A DNA stretch of 60,273 nucleotides from Opitutaceae bacterium (GTDB lineage Bacteria > Verrucomicrobiota > Verrucomicrobiia > Opitutales > Opitutaceae): NCBI GenBank assembly GCA_003151495.1, contig PLXR01000018.1, forward strand, positions 1 through 60,273. The letters run 5' to 3'. Shown piece by piece: positions 7,903-16,651 of this stretch (its first letter is position 1; each line of letters starts with the position of its first letter). The position numbers and the translations under genes are program-made. A model generated the notes under the pieces. The model was not told where the DNA came from. It ran no database searches and worked only from the letters and a program-made list of their open reading frames with translations.

Positions 7903-9126
7903 TCACAACAGGCGTGCAGCTTCCTCCATTAGCGGATGTTCGAAGGCCGTCGCGTAGATCGAAAGGGTGTGGGCGCCAAGACGGAGCTGCTTACCCGTGC
8001 TGCGCCAAAGGGCGACAGCCGCATAGGTTTCGCGCAGGGCCGCCAGAGCCTCGGCACGCTTCATTCCAAATCGCGGCGCGGCATCGAGCGAAGAGGCGAT
8101 GCTGGGTTCCTCCTGATCCTCGGTCACGGCAGTCTTGGGCGTCTGGGCCCGCTCGATTTCCGGAACCGGATTGAGATCGTACGCGGGAGAGAGCGCCCAG
8201 CGCCCCGCCGCCAGCATCAGGAACCCGTGATTGCGGAGGTGGTCGTCGTAGTTGCTCGCGAGCAGAGAGAAGACGAGCCGCCGCCAGAGCTCGCGGAGGT
8301 CACCGGCTACATCGTGGCCAAACTGGCGGATGCCATCGGCCAACTGTGCATAGGAGCCGACGGTACCCGCCGAAAGGCCCAGCAGGCTGTGCCCGGAGAT
8401 GAACGGTATCCGCCGGGCGCCGTCTCTGTCGAATCGGGTGATCACCGAAATACTCCCGGGATTCAGGGTCACGAGCCGGTGCTCGGCTACTGTGATGCCC
8501 GCATTCTTGGCAAGGGTGAGCGCAAGGATCTCGCCGGCCGCGATATTCCGGACGTCGTCCGGTTTGGGGAATTTCGCGATGGCCAGCCGGCCGTCTTCCA
8601 GGACGACGGATGCCTTGGGCCTGGCACCGCCCTGCGGCGATCCCTCTCCTAGCAGGAAGCGCAAGTCCTCCGCCGTCTCTGTCTCGCCGTGAACCGCGTC
8701 TGTGGCGCGGAGCAGCGCGCTCAGACGGACGAGCGGCGGAATGATCGTCTGACCCGAAGCGAGGAAGGGGCCCCTCGTTTCCCGACGGAACCGAAGTGCA
8801 CCGATCCGCGAAGCGTCGGCGAGAGCCAGCAGATAATCGAGATCATGGTACGGTTTCTTCTCGACGGTGCCCTTGCGCACCGCGCGCTCAATCAGCACGC
8901 GACCCCAGCGGTCGGGTCCGCAATCATGGATTGCGCCGAACAGGGCCGCACCGTGAAACGTTCCCCGGCCGAGCGGGAGCGAAGTGGGATCGATGGCAAA
9001 GGCATTTGGGCGTCCGAGCCACTCGGGCGCATATTCGAACGATACTGCAGCGCTGCGTTCCGCCAGGTGCAAATGCCCCACCAGATGCGTGGCCTCGTCC
9101 CAATCAGCGTAAACCTCCACGCTCAT
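7903..9126 (-). CDS. hipA: HipA-type serine/threonine kinase toxin
   Basis: 407-residue toxin kinase of the HipBA persistence family; characterised homologues phosphorylate glutamyl-tRNA synthetase. The N-terminal subdomain (about 1-110) includes the HipA-specific G-A-I-H-D-C-G-P-D-R-W-G-R. The glycine-rich loop is at 162-172 (GSPQGGARPKA) and the ATP lysine probably Lys185 in L-A-I-A-K-F-P. The catalytic loop is N-Y-D-D-H-L-R-N at 292-299 (Asp294, Asn299) and the metal-binding Asp317 lies in A-Y-D-L-N-P. All key residues are present, so it looks active. The start overlaps the hipB stop by 4 bp. Confidence 0.93.
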   Translation of the reverse strand: MSVEVYADWDEATHLVGHLHLAERSAAVSFEYAPEWLGRPNAFAIDPTSLPLGRGTFHGAALFGAIHDCGPDRWGRVLIERAVRKGTVEKKPYHDLDYLLALADASRIGALRFRRETRGPFLASGQTIIPPLVRLSALLRATDAVHGETETAEDLRFLLGEGSPQGGARPKASVVLEDGRLAIAKFPKPDDVRNIAAGEILALTLAKNAGITVAEHRLVTLNPGSISVITRFDRDGARRIPFISGHSLLGLSAGTVGSYAQLADGIRQFGHDVAGDLRELWRRLVFSLLASNYDDHLRNHGFLMLAAGRWALSPAYDLNPVPEIERAQTPKTAVTEDQEEPSIASSLDAAPRFGMKRAEALAALRETYAAVALWRSTGKQLRLGAHTLSIYATAFEHPLMEEAARLL

Positions 9127-9437
9127 GGGACGAGTCTCCGTATGCGCTGCGGCAAGCGTTTCTCATCCAGACTGAGCGCAAGCGAATCGGTTGCCGGTGC
9201 CGCGAGATTGGCGAGGCGCTCATGCAGTTGAAGTACAAAGGTGGCGGCCGCCATGGTGCCAACGGAGATCGTCGGATCACCCCGCTCAAGCCTCCACAGT
9301 GTGTCTCGACTGACAAGGAGCCGGGATGCCATGTCGGCCGTGGAGAGTCCGCGCTTGCGTCTGGCCAATGCGAGTTCTCGCCCCAGTTTTTGAAGGGCAT
9401 GAGCGGCGGGCAGTGGAAGGGAGTGAACGGGACGCAT
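9123..9437 (-). CDS. hipB: HipB-type XRE-family antitoxin
   Basis: 104-residue DNA-binding antitoxin. A Xre helix-turn-helix at about 15-70 (L-G-R-E-L-A-L-A-R-R-K-R-G-L-S, then DMASRLLVSRDTLWRLERGD) is followed by a short tail. It binds its own promoter and restrains HipA in known systems. It precedes hipA with a 4-bp overlap. The predicted transcription start falls almost on the ATG and no Shine-Dalgarno is visible, so the message may be leaderless. Confidence 0.9.
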   Translation of the reverse strand: MRPVHSLPLPAAHALQKLGRELALARRKRGLSTADMASRLLVSRDTLWRLERGDPTISVGTMAAATFVLQLHERLANLAAPATDSLALSLDEKRLPQRIRRLVP

Positions 9438-9442
9438 AGGCT

Positions 9443-9491
9443 AGTATCCGCTATATCGGACCTTATGTCAAGGATTGTCCGGTATAGCAGA
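9443..9491 (-). promoter_or_regulatory. hipBA promoter with two operator copies
   Basis: On the minus strand, a perfect TTGACA (9466-9471) and GATACT (9443-9448) are separated by 17 bases. A near-palindrome, TCCGCTATATCGGA (9447-9460), lies between and over these boxes. A second copy in opposite orientation, TCCGGTATAGCAGA (9478-9491), matches it at 12 of 14 positions when reversed. The centres are 31 bases apart, about three helical turns. This is a classic autorepression layout for HipB, whose E. coli operators also contain TATCC...GGATA. Confidence 0.8.
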
Positions 9492-9591
9492 CGCTAAGAT
9501 TCTTACGATCTCCGGTGGGCTTGGAACTGCCACCGAACCCAAGCGACGACGAACTGTCCGTCATCGCCCTGGCAACGCCGGTTGAGAGTGT

Positions 9592-11148
9592 TCATGGCGT
9601 CAATGCCGATGCCTTGCCTCCAGGGGCTCTCGGGGCTCCCCTTGGGCACCAATCAAGGATCCGATAGGAAACCTTTGCTTTGGCTCCGCCGTGGATCTGG
9701 AGCGCGAACTTCCCGTGGAGCGGAACTCCCGGGTCGCCCTCCGTGTAGTCGACGGTCTCCACTCCGTTCAGCCATATCTGGATGTGCGCGCCCTCGGCGC
9801 GAATCCTGTAATCGTTCCACGAGCCCGGCCTGAGAGCGCGCCCGCGGACCTCCTTCGGCGCGGTCGCAAGGTTCCGGCCGCGCCTGCTTTCGTCATACAG
9901 GTTGCCGTCGGTGTCGGCCCCGAGGTCAGCCTGGAATCCGGAGACCTCGAGGCTGCCCGGCACGCGCTGCGACCAGAACTGGATCCCCCCATTCACGAAT
10001 CCGCCGGTCCCCTCGACCTTGTACTGGAGCCGCAGGTCGAAGTCGCCGAAGTCCCCGGTGGTCGCGAGGAACTCATTGTGCGGCTGCGTGCGGTCGAGGG
10101 CGCCCGCAACGATGGCCCCGTCCTCAACCCTCCAGTTGGCGATGTTTCCCTCCCAGCCCGCGAGGGTGGCCCCGTCGAACAGCGGCCGCTCGATTCCGGC
10201 GCCGACGGTCGAGACCGTTCCGACGGGCACGTGGGTCGGCTCCAGGACCTGGATCTCCACCCGGGTCAACTCGGGATCGATCAGGTCGATCGCCCAGAGT
10301 CGCTCGCCGTTGACCGTGGGCCGGTGCCTGTCCTGGGTCGCGATGCCCCCGCGCCTGAGGGCCAGGTAGGCCGCGTCGATGTCGTCGACCTCGAAGTTCA
10401 CGTGGTCGAACGCGCCCGCGGCCCACTTGTTGAGGGGCGGGTCAAAGAAGATCAGCTCGACCAGCTCCCGGCCCGGTCCCGGCAGGCGGAACTTGGCGAG
10501 CGCGATGCTCCCATCGGGGCCGGCCATCCTGACCGCCTCGGGCCAGCCGAGCTTGTCGCGGTAGAACGCGATTTCTACCTCGGCCTGAGGCCGGGCCACC
10601 GCGAAGCCGAAGTGCTGCAGGTGCCCGCTGAACGGTGTCGCCGCGGCAGGGACGGCCGGAGGAACCCATGGCTCCGCCACCTGGATCCGGTTGCCTGCGG
10701 GATCCAGGAATTGGAGGACGCGGGTCCGCGGATCCGACCCGATCCACTCCGCCGGCACACCCCGGGCGGCCAATGCGCGCTCGACCTCCCCAAGGTTGGA
10801 TGCCGAGAACGTCACGTGCTGCAGGCGCCGAGGCCAGTTGGCATCGGCAACGGCCAGGAATTCGATCCACTGGCCCTTGCCGACAATGAAGCGGGTCCCG
10901 GGTTTCCCGGATGGAGCTTCTGCAAACCCCGCACCCTTCCCATAGAACTGCCGTACTGAAGCCAAGTCAGCCGTCAGGAATGTGGCGCCCTCAAGGCCTG
11001 AAACCGGCACGGGCGGAGGGTCCCCCGGATTGCCACCCAAGCCCCATGCCGGGACCAGCGACAGCACTAGCGCAAGTACGGGGAACATGAGTCGGAGTCG
11101 GGGGATCCGATCCTCGGGGGACCGAGGCGATGGCGCGCAGGGACTCAT
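9592..11148 (-). CDS. Secreted fusion: two VOC domains plus DUF1080 domain
   Basis: 518 residues from the chosen ATG (MSPCAPSPRSPEDR), preceded by AGGGTGGG; a longer frame exists upstream. A signal-like segment (MFPVLALVLSLVPAWG, about 21-36) suggests export. Two tandem glyoxalase-like VOC domains follow (about 55-165 and 178-305; the second contains LQHFGFAVARPQAEVEIAFY and F-D-H-V-N-F-E-V-D-D). The C-terminal DUF1080 lectin/glycosidase-like domain (about 328-508) has IERPLFDGATLAGWEGN and FVNGGIQFWSQRVPGSLEV. DUF1080 proteins include 3-keto-disaccharide hydrolases. The combination in one chain is uncommon; the substrate is unknown. Confidence 0.8.
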   Translation of the reverse strand: MSPCAPSPRSPEDRIPRLRLMFPVLALVLSLVPAWGLGGNPGDPPPVPVSGLEGATFLTADLASVRQFYGKGAGFAEAPSGKPGTRFIVGKGQWIEFLAVADANWPRRLQHVTFSASNLGEVERALAARGVPAEWIGSDPRTRVLQFLDPAGNRIQVAEPWVPPAVPAAATPFSGHLQHFGFAVARPQAEVEIAFYRDKLGWPEAVRMAGPDGSIALAKFRLPGPGRELVELIFFDPPLNKWAAGAFDHVNFEVDDIDAAYLALRRGGIATQDRHRPTVNGERLWAIDLIDPELTRVEIQVLEPTHVPVGTVSTVGAGIERPLFDGATLAGWEGNIANWRVEDGAIVAGALDRTQPHNEFLATTGDFGDFDLRLQYKVEGTGGFVNGGIQFWSQRVPGSLEVSGFQADLGADTDGNLYDESRRGRNLATAPKEVRGRALRPGSWNDYRIRAEGAHIQIWLNGVETVDYTEGDPGVPLHGKFALQIHGGAKAKVSYRILDWCPRGAPRAPGGKASALTP

Positions 11149-11243
11149 GGACAGTCCCACCCTGAGCCTAATCCGCCGGCAAGGGAAGTCGGTGTTAGTC
11201 CGGAAAGCGAAGGCGGGGTGAGCCGGCCCCGGCGCCGACTCCT

Positions 11244-11852
11244 TCACTTGATCCCGACCGGCCCTATCTTACCGGCCCAGAAGAACGATTCGTCGAGGAT
11301 CGTCTGCTGCATGGCCTCGGCCTCGCTCGTGTCTCCGTCGGCCGCCATGGTGATGGCGGTGTCCGCGAGGTCCCTCTGGTCCGCGTGGAACTGCTCATTC
11401 CTTATCTTTTCGAGCGCCGCGCCTGCGTTCAGGTTGAAGAAATTCCCGATGTGCAAGCCGGGATGCTCCCTGAACGACATCTCGATGAGCGCGGACGGGG
11501 TGTACAGGTCGCGGGGGCGAAATACCGGGACGCGCGCCTCGCGCACCACATACCGTTGCATCACCTCCACCGGGAGCCGCGGGATCTGGTTCCTCGGCTT
11601 GTCGATGTCCCTCTGGTCGGCGGCCGGGGTGCCGGGCGTGGAGGCCGCGGGGCTGTAAGCTGGCATCTTCGCCGAAATCTCCGCAGCGACGCCGGACGAT
11701 ACCGGCCGGTCGGCGGCACCGGGAGCAGGGGCCTGCGCCGACGGGGATGCCGCGGGCTTCGGCGCGAGGATGATGCTCGAGGTGTCGGGGGTCTGAGCCG
11801 CGTCGGCGGCCCCCGCGGCCATGAGGAGGACGACTTGGAGGATCCGGCCCAT
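11244..11852 (-). CDS. Secreted protein of unknown function
   Basis: 202 residues. The N-terminal signal peptide (MGRILQVVLLMAAGAADAAQ) is followed by a low-complexity Pro/Ala/Ser stretch (about 28-80), then a compact conserved-looking part with Y-V-V-R-E-A-R-V-P-V-F-R-P-R-D-L-Y. It ends FWAGKIGPVGIK. The plan (signal, Pro-rich linker, then a V-R-E phrase) resembles the small secreted protein at 29311-29745. No family is recognised. Confidence 0.65.
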   Translation of the reverse strand: MGRILQVVLLMAAGAADAAQTPDTSSIILAPKPAASPSAQAPAPGAADRPVSSGVAAEISAKMPAYSPAASTPGTPAADQRDIDKPRNQIPRLPVEVMQRYVVREARVPVFRPRDLYTPSALIEMSFREHPGLHIGNFFNLNAGAALEKIRNEQFHADQRDLADTAITMAADGDTSEAEAMQQTILDESFFWAGKIGPVGIK

Positions 11853-12009
11853 CGGGGTGTATTGTCACTTATCATGGGGTGATTGTTCCCTCGGATCGAC
11901 CGGGGGCCGATCGGGGCCCCTATGGCGGACCTAGACCGTTGACGCGACGAGGTGCGTGTCCCAATCCTGAACCCCAGACGGAACCGGTCCCAATTGAATC
12001 CGTGACACG

Positions 12010-13200
12010 ATGAACCCCATGATGTCCGTTCCCAAGGCCGCCCAAGCCCGCGGCGCGCCCGCTGTGAGGATGCCCTCACGCCTGGCCGTGCTGGCCCTGC
12101 TGTCGGGCTGCGCCCTTTCCCTAGCCGGGGCTGGCGAGAAGGCCGCCCCCTCCCCGTTCGTGCTGGGCGCCGACATTTCAGCCCTGGACTCCCCGGCGCG
12201 CGAGGGGCGCTGGGCCCCGCCCGCCTACAATGAGAACGGAGTCCCGGGCGACGAGCTGTCGATCCTGAGGAAGCACGGATGGACCGCCTTCAGGGTGCGG
12301 GTGTTCGTCTCGCCGGTGCGGGAGGCTCCCAACAACACCCTCGAGGCTGCGATCCCGCTGGCCCGGCGCATCAAGGCCGCGGGCGCTACGCTCCTCCTTT
12401 GCATCCACCTGTCCGACACGTGGGCCGATCCCCAGCACCAGGAAATACCCGTCGCTTGGAGGGGACTGGACATCGACGGCCTTGAGAAGCAGGTCGAGTC
12501 CTACACCTACGACACGATCAAGCGATTGAAGGACGCCGGCGCGATGCCCGACTGGGTGCAGGTCGGAAACGAGATCACGCGTGGCACGCTCTGGCCCTTG
12601 GCGCAGCTCAAGGTTCCCGGGTCCACAGAGCACAATCCGCCCGAGCCCTACGATGAGGCGAGGCAGTGGGGAAACCTGACCCGCGTGCTGAAGGCCGGGA
12701 TCAGGGGCGTCAACAGGGCGGCCGGCGACACCCCGCCCCGCATCGCCATCCACATCGACAAGGGGGCGAACTGGGCGGTCACCCAGTGGTTCCTCGACCA
12801 CCTCGACGACGCCCGTGTCAACTACGACATCATCGCCGAGAGCTTCTACCCCGAGTGGGGCCACGGGACACTGGATCAGGTCTGGGACAACATGAACCGG
12901 TGCGCCGAGCGTTATCACAAGGATTTCCTGGTCGTGGAGACCGGCTACGGGCGCTCCCACATTCCGGACAACCCTTCGATGCTCTGGCCGCAGACCCCCG
13001 AGGGGCGGCTCCAGTTCATGGCGGATATCGTGAATACGGCCAGGAAGGCCCCCGGGGGCCTCGGGGTGATGTACTGGGCCCCCGAGTGGGAGGCCTGGAA
13101 CGCGGACGGGAGCCCGGGACCGGTCGTGTCGGTGATGGACCATCTCAAGGACCTCACCGCACGCCCGGCGAGCCATGCGCCGGCGGCCGTGAACCCGTGA
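12010..13200 (+). CDS. GH53 endo-beta-1,4-galactanase, probable lipoprotein
   Basis: 396-residue glycoside hydrolase family 53 enzyme, which cleaves the beta-1,4-galactan side chains of pectin. Family hallmarks: LGADISALD near residue 52, the metal/substrate segment H-L-S-D-T-W-A-D-P at 133-141, acid/base Glu188 in Q-V-G-N-E-I-T-R-G, and nucleophile Glu310 in L-V-V-E-T-G-Y. The N-terminal L-S-G-C (Cys34) looks like a lipobox; starting at Met21 would give a standard short lipoprotein signal, so the true start may be 12070. No strong Shine-Dalgarno decides this. The enzyme acts outside the cytoplasm. Confidence 0.9.
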   Translation: MNPMMSVPKAAQARGAPAVRMPSRLAVLALLSGCALSLAGAGEKAAPSPFVLGADISALDSPAREGRWAPPAYNENGVPGDELSILRKHGWTAFRVRVFVSPVREAPNNTLEAAIPLARRIKAAGATLLLCIHLSDTWADPQHQEIPVAWRGLDIDGLEKQVESYTYDTIKRLKDAGAMPDWVQVGNEITRGTLWPLAQLKVPGSTEHNPPEPYDEARQWGNLTRVLKAGIRGVNRAAGDTPPRIAIHIDKGANWAVTQWFLDHLDDARVNYDIIAESFYPEWGHGTLDQVWDNMNRCAERYHKDFLVVETGYGRSHIPDNPSMLWPQTPEGRLQFMADIVNTARKAPGGLGVMYWAPEWEAWNADGSPGPVVSVMDHLKDLTARPASHAPAAVNP

Positions 13201-13212
13201 CCCGGAGGGGAT

Positions 13213-13449
13213 TCAGGGCCGGGGCGCGGGCGAGCCGGACTGTAGCAGCATGCGGCCCTTGGGGCTGACGGACACGATCCGGTCGCCGTCCGGCTCGAAT
13301 TCGATGAGCCCACCGATGCAGGCATCCTCCCAGATCGAAAGCCGGGGGCATGTGGTGCGCCAGGCGTCGAGAACCTCGGCATAGGTCCTGGGCCTGCTGG
13401 AAATCCACTCCAGCAGCTGCAGCGTCAGGGCGATGTTGGGATCGGGCAT
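13213..13449 (-). CDS. Small conserved protein, possible winged-helix fold
   Basis: 78 residues from the ATG reading MPDPNIALTLQLLEWISSRP; the longer frame upstream is composition-driven. The pattern (R-T-Y-A-E-V-L-D-A-W-R-T-T-C-P-R-L-S-I-W-E-D-A, then a short hairpin ending S-P-K-G-R-M-L-L) matches a small conserved hypothetical protein I recall from other bacteria. It reads like a winged helix: three helices plus a beta wing. Function unknown. Confidence 0.6.
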   Translation of the reverse strand: MPDPNIALTLQLLEWISSRPRTYAEVLDAWRTTCPRLSIWEDACIGGLIEFEPDGDRIVSVSPKGRMLLQSGSPAPRP

Positions 13450-13531
13450 GGAGTGGGCGCGGCTGCGTCGGGAAATCAAACCCGGGACCCAGGTGCAGGC
13501 AAGCAAGGGTGGACCGCGCAGGTCCCCAATG

Positions 13532-16204
13532 TCAGTCGCTGCGCAGGGCCTCCGCGGGCGCCACGAGAGCCGCACGGCGTGACGGGAGCAGGCAGGCCGG
13601 AATTGTTGCGGCGACGATGACCACCGCGGCGACACCCATTACGAGCGGGCTCTGGGGGGAGACCTCAAAAAGCATTCCGGCGATCGCCCGTCCCGCCACC
13701 ATGGAGCAGGCCATGCCGATCGGGATCCCCGTGCCGAGGAGCCTGAGCCCGAGGCCCAGGAACTGCCGGAGGATCTGGACTGGACGGGCGCCCAGGGCCA
13801 TGCGGACACCGATCTCGCGCCTGCGCTGGGCGACGCTGTACGCGAGGACGCCATAGATCCCAACTGCCGCCAATACGAGCGAGACGCCGCCGAAGATCGC
13901 GGCAAGCAGGAGCGGTGTCTTCCGTGCTGCAAGGCTGTCGTCGATGCGGACCCCCATGGGCTTGATGTCATAGAGATTCAGGCTGGGGTCGGCCCTCTGG
14001 ATCGCCGCACGGATGGCCGGGACCGCAGCCTCGGGCGATTGGGTTGTCCTCACGTTCACCATGAATCCCGACCAGTCCGGAAACGGAAAATAGGCGCCGC
14101 CGTGGGCGCGCGTGTCGGCCAGGTCCTCCTGTTTCACGGTTCCGACAACCCCCACGATCGTGAAGTAATCGCGCTTTTCGTCGGCGGGGCCCTGCGGCCG
14201 GACGATGCGGCTTCCGACCGCCCCGCCCTTGGGCCAGTGCCGGTGGGCGAATTCCTCGTCCACGACGCACACCGTCCGCTTTAGCAGGAGGTCGTCCTCG
14301 GTGAGGAGACGGCCCTCTTGCAGGGGTATGCCGAGGGCCGCGAAGTACCCGTCGGAGACGTAGTTTGTGTAGAGCCCCTCCTTGATGAAGTCGTCCTGGG
14401 TTCCGGCGCCGCCGGCGATCGACCAGGCCTCGACCCAGCTGCGGCCGCTGAAGGGCACCCCGGTGCTTATGCCGGCCGCGGTCGCCCCGGGGATCGCGCG
14501 AAGTTCCCGGATGATCCCATCCCTGATGGTCCTCTGCTGGCCCACGCTCAGCTTCCAGTTCCACCACGGCAGCTCAACGCCGGCGGTCATGAGGTTCTCC
14601 CGCTGGAAGCCGGGTTTCACCTCCATCACACGGACGAGGCTGAACCCGAGCAGCCCGGTCCCGGACATGAGCACGAAGCAGAGCGCGATCTGCACGGCGA
14701 TCAGCGCGTGCCTGAGGCGGTGCACCGACCGGGTGGTCGTCCCGCCCCTCGACTCAACCGCAAGCGCCGAGGCGAGGCTGCCGTGCGCGGAAACCCAGAC
14801 CGCCGGCATCGCGAACAAGAGCCCGAGCAGGGCCGAGACGCCCAATGCCCCCAGGCAGACGGTCTGGTCGACCTGGGGGACCATGTCGGACGGGAGCTGG
14901 CTGGCCGCGTACCTTGCCGCAGCGCGAATGGAGGCTATCCCGATGCCGGTGCCAATCAGCCCGCCGGCGAGCGAGAGCATCATCGATTCCACAAGCAGGG
15001 AGATGACGATCTGCTTCTGGCGGGCGCCGAGCGCCCTGCGGAGCGAGAATTCCTTGGTCCTGCTTGTCGCGCGGACCATGAACAGGTTGGCGAGGTTGAC
15101 GGCTCCTATGAGCAGCAGGAAGAGGACGCCCGTCTGGAGGAGGAGCAGCACGGGGCGCTGGTCCGCCACGTGGTCCGCGTGGAGGTCGTCAACCTTGCTG
15201 AAGAATCCCACCGAGCGCACCATCTCGGCCATGGGGTCCACCTTCCTGGCCTGATCGTTGGCCGCCTCAAGCTGCGCCTGGGCCTGGGCCAGGGTGGACC
15301 CCGGGCGCAGCCGCGCGATCATCTCCATGAGGTTCCCGTGCCGATGGTCGTTCCGCCGGTCGTCATCCGAGAATGTCAGCGGCTTCCAGATCTCGGCGCT
15401 GTGGGACAGGTAGCGGAAACCCGGGGGCATCACGCCTACAACCGTGTACGGGACGTCCTGGATCCGCACCGTCTTGCCCACGGCGGACGGATCGGCGTTG
15501 AGATGCCCCCTCCAGAACCCGTCGCTCACGATCACCACCGTGTCCTTGCCGCTGACACCCTCCTCCTCCGCGAACACGCGCCCCATCGCGGCGCCGACCC
15601 CGAGGGCCCTGAAGAACGACGGGGTCGCGGCGCCCCCCTCGACCGAGTCCTGTGCGCCCTCCGCGCCCAGGTTGAAGTACATCGTCTTGAACGCCCCCAG
15701 CTCGGTGAATGCGGAGATCCCGGCCCTTCGCTCGAAGTACTCCGGGGCCGAGGCGCCCGTCCTCAGGAGGCCCGCCTTGGGATAGTTGTCGTGGATGACG
15801 ACCAGCCGTCCCGGCTCCGGGAACGGCAGAGGGCGAAGCAGTGCGCCGTTCACGACCGAGAAGATGACCACGTTGGCGGCCATGCACAGGCCGATGATGA
15901 GGAGCACCGTGACCGTGAAGCTCCGGGCGCGGAGGAGCGAGCGCGCCGCCAGGCGGACGTCCCCGGCCAGCTGGTCCAGCGGGACGAGGACGCGCTCGTC
16001 CCGGTAGGATTCCTTCATCTGCTCGACCCCCCCGAACTGCCTCCGGGCCGCAAGGCGGGCCTCGTCCGGGGACATTCCCGCGGCGATGTTGGCCTCGGTC
16101 GCCATCTCGAGGTGGATCCGGATCTCGTCGGCCAGGTCCTCCTCAATGCGCCTCCTTCGGGGAAGCGCCCGGAGGCGGAAGATGAACTGCCGGATCCCAT
16201 TCAT
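13532..16204 (-). CDS. Orphan MacB/FtsX-type permease (ADOP family), copy 1
   Basis: 890 residues from the ATG at MNGIRQFIFRLRALP, preceded by a GGCGGG-like site; the start is 11 bp after padR. ADOP architecture: a soluble helical N-terminus (R-R-R-I-E-E-D-L-A-D-E-I-R-I-H-L-E-M), then two repeats of periplasmic MacB-like domain plus FtsX transmembrane domain. The second FtsX core contains R-R-R-E-I-G-V-R-M-A-L-G-A and the C-terminus reads PAEALRSD. No ATPase gene is adjacent. These permeases are common in Acidobacteria and Verrucomicrobia and have no established substrate. PadR lies directly upstream and probably controls it. Confidence 0.88.
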   Translation of the reverse strand: MNGIRQFIFRLRALPRRRRIEEDLADEIRIHLEMATEANIAAGMSPDEARLAARRQFGGVEQMKESYRDERVLVPLDQLAGDVRLAARSLLRARSFTVTVLLIIGLCMAANVVIFSVVNGALLRPLPFPEPGRLVVIHDNYPKAGLLRTGASAPEYFERRAGISAFTELGAFKTMYFNLGAEGAQDSVEGGAATPSFFRALGVGAAMGRVFAEEEGVSGKDTVVIVSDGFWRGHLNADPSAVGKTVRIQDVPYTVVGVMPPGFRYLSHSAEIWKPLTFSDDDRRNDHRHGNLMEMIARLRPGSTLAQAQAQLEAANDQARKVDPMAEMVRSVGFFSKVDDLHADHVADQRPVLLLLQTGVLFLLLIGAVNLANLFMVRATSRTKEFSLRRALGARQKQIVISLLVESMMLSLAGGLIGTGIGIASIRAAARYAASQLPSDMVPQVDQTVCLGALGVSALLGLLFAMPAVWVSAHGSLASALAVESRGGTTTRSVHRLRHALIAVQIALCFVLMSGTGLLGFSLVRVMEVKPGFQRENLMTAGVELPWWNWKLSVGQQRTIRDGIIRELRAIPGATAAGISTGVPFSGRSWVEAWSIAGGAGTQDDFIKEGLYTNYVSDGYFAALGIPLQEGRLLTEDDLLLKRTVCVVDEEFAHRHWPKGGAVGSRIVRPQGPADEKRDYFTIVGVVGTVKQEDLADTRAHGGAYFPFPDWSGFMVNVRTTQSPEAAVPAIRAAIQRADPSLNLYDIKPMGVRIDDSLAARKTPLLLAAIFGGVSLVLAAVGIYGVLAYSVAQRRREIGVRMALGARPVQILRQFLGLGLRLLGTGIPIGMACSMVAGRAIAGMLFEVSPQSPLVMGVAAVVIVAATIPACLLPSRRAALVAPAEALRSD

Positions 16205-16215
16205 GGTCCCGCCTG

Positions 16216-16548
16216 CTAGGTCGCCCTTAGCATCAGGTTGATGGCGCCGGAGAGTGTCTCCCATTTTGCAGTCTCCTCCCGGAGCTGCTTCCGGCCGTTG
16301 GCGGTCAGCTCATAAAAGCGCGCGCGGCGGTTGGAGTCCGAGACGCCCCACGCCCCGCGGATCCATCCCCGGGCCTCAAGGCGGCAGAGCGCGGGATAGA
16401 GCGAACCCATCTCCACCTGGAACACCTCGCCGGACATCTCCCGGATGCGCTGGGTGAGCCCGAACCCGTGCATCGCCTCGCGCTGGAGAGCCTTGAGGAT
16501 CAGCATGTCGAGCGTGCCCTGCAGCAGTTCGGATTTTTCGGCGGCCAT
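16216..16548 (-). CDS. PadR-family transcriptional regulator, copy 1
   Basis: 110-residue winged-helix repressor. It has the PadR start K-S-E-L-L-Q-G-T-L-D-M-L-I-L-K-A-L and the wing region MGSLYPALCRLEARGWIRG, followed by the C-terminal dimerisation helix. AAGGAA precedes the ATG. It sits immediately upstream of the orphan permease in the same operon. A motif shared with the other PadR gene of this window lies 12-13 bases before the ATG, so autorepression is likely. Confidence 0.9.
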   Translation of the reverse strand: MAAEKSELLQGTLDMLILKALQREAMHGFGLTQRIREMSGEVFQVEMGSLYPALCRLEARGWIRGAWGVSDSNRRARFYELTANGRKQLREETAKWETLSGAINLMLRAT

Positions 16549-16560
16549 GTTCGTTCCTTC

Positions 16561-16601
16561 AGACGTTCTGATGGAGGACGGCCCTCTTCCTATAGGACGT
16601 C
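16561..16601 (-). promoter_or_regulatory. Candidate PadR operator upstream of padR copy 1
   Basis: AGACGTTCT (16561-16569) begins 13 bases upstream of the padR ATG; a related TAGGACGTC (16593-16601) starts 32 bases further. The second PadR operon has AGACGTTCT at almost the same distance and a similar second site 33 bases on (34198-34239). The word has AGA...TCT symmetry, as expected for a dimeric regulator. Confidence 0.5.
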
Positions 16602-16651
16602 AACAGGAAAAGGGCCGCCGCCTGGCGCCTCCCCGGTTCAGACAGCGGGGT

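Noticed and set aside
7649-7906. 85-codon minus-strand frame between the YcxB-like and hipA genes
   Set aside because: No family features and it overlaps the ends of both flanking genes; a relic or chance frame.
14318-16219. 633-codon plus-strand open frame opposite the first orphan permease
   Set aside because: Antisense shadow of GC-rich coding DNA; composition is biased (Glu/Arg/Gly/Pro-rich) with no family pattern, while the minus strand shows the full permease.
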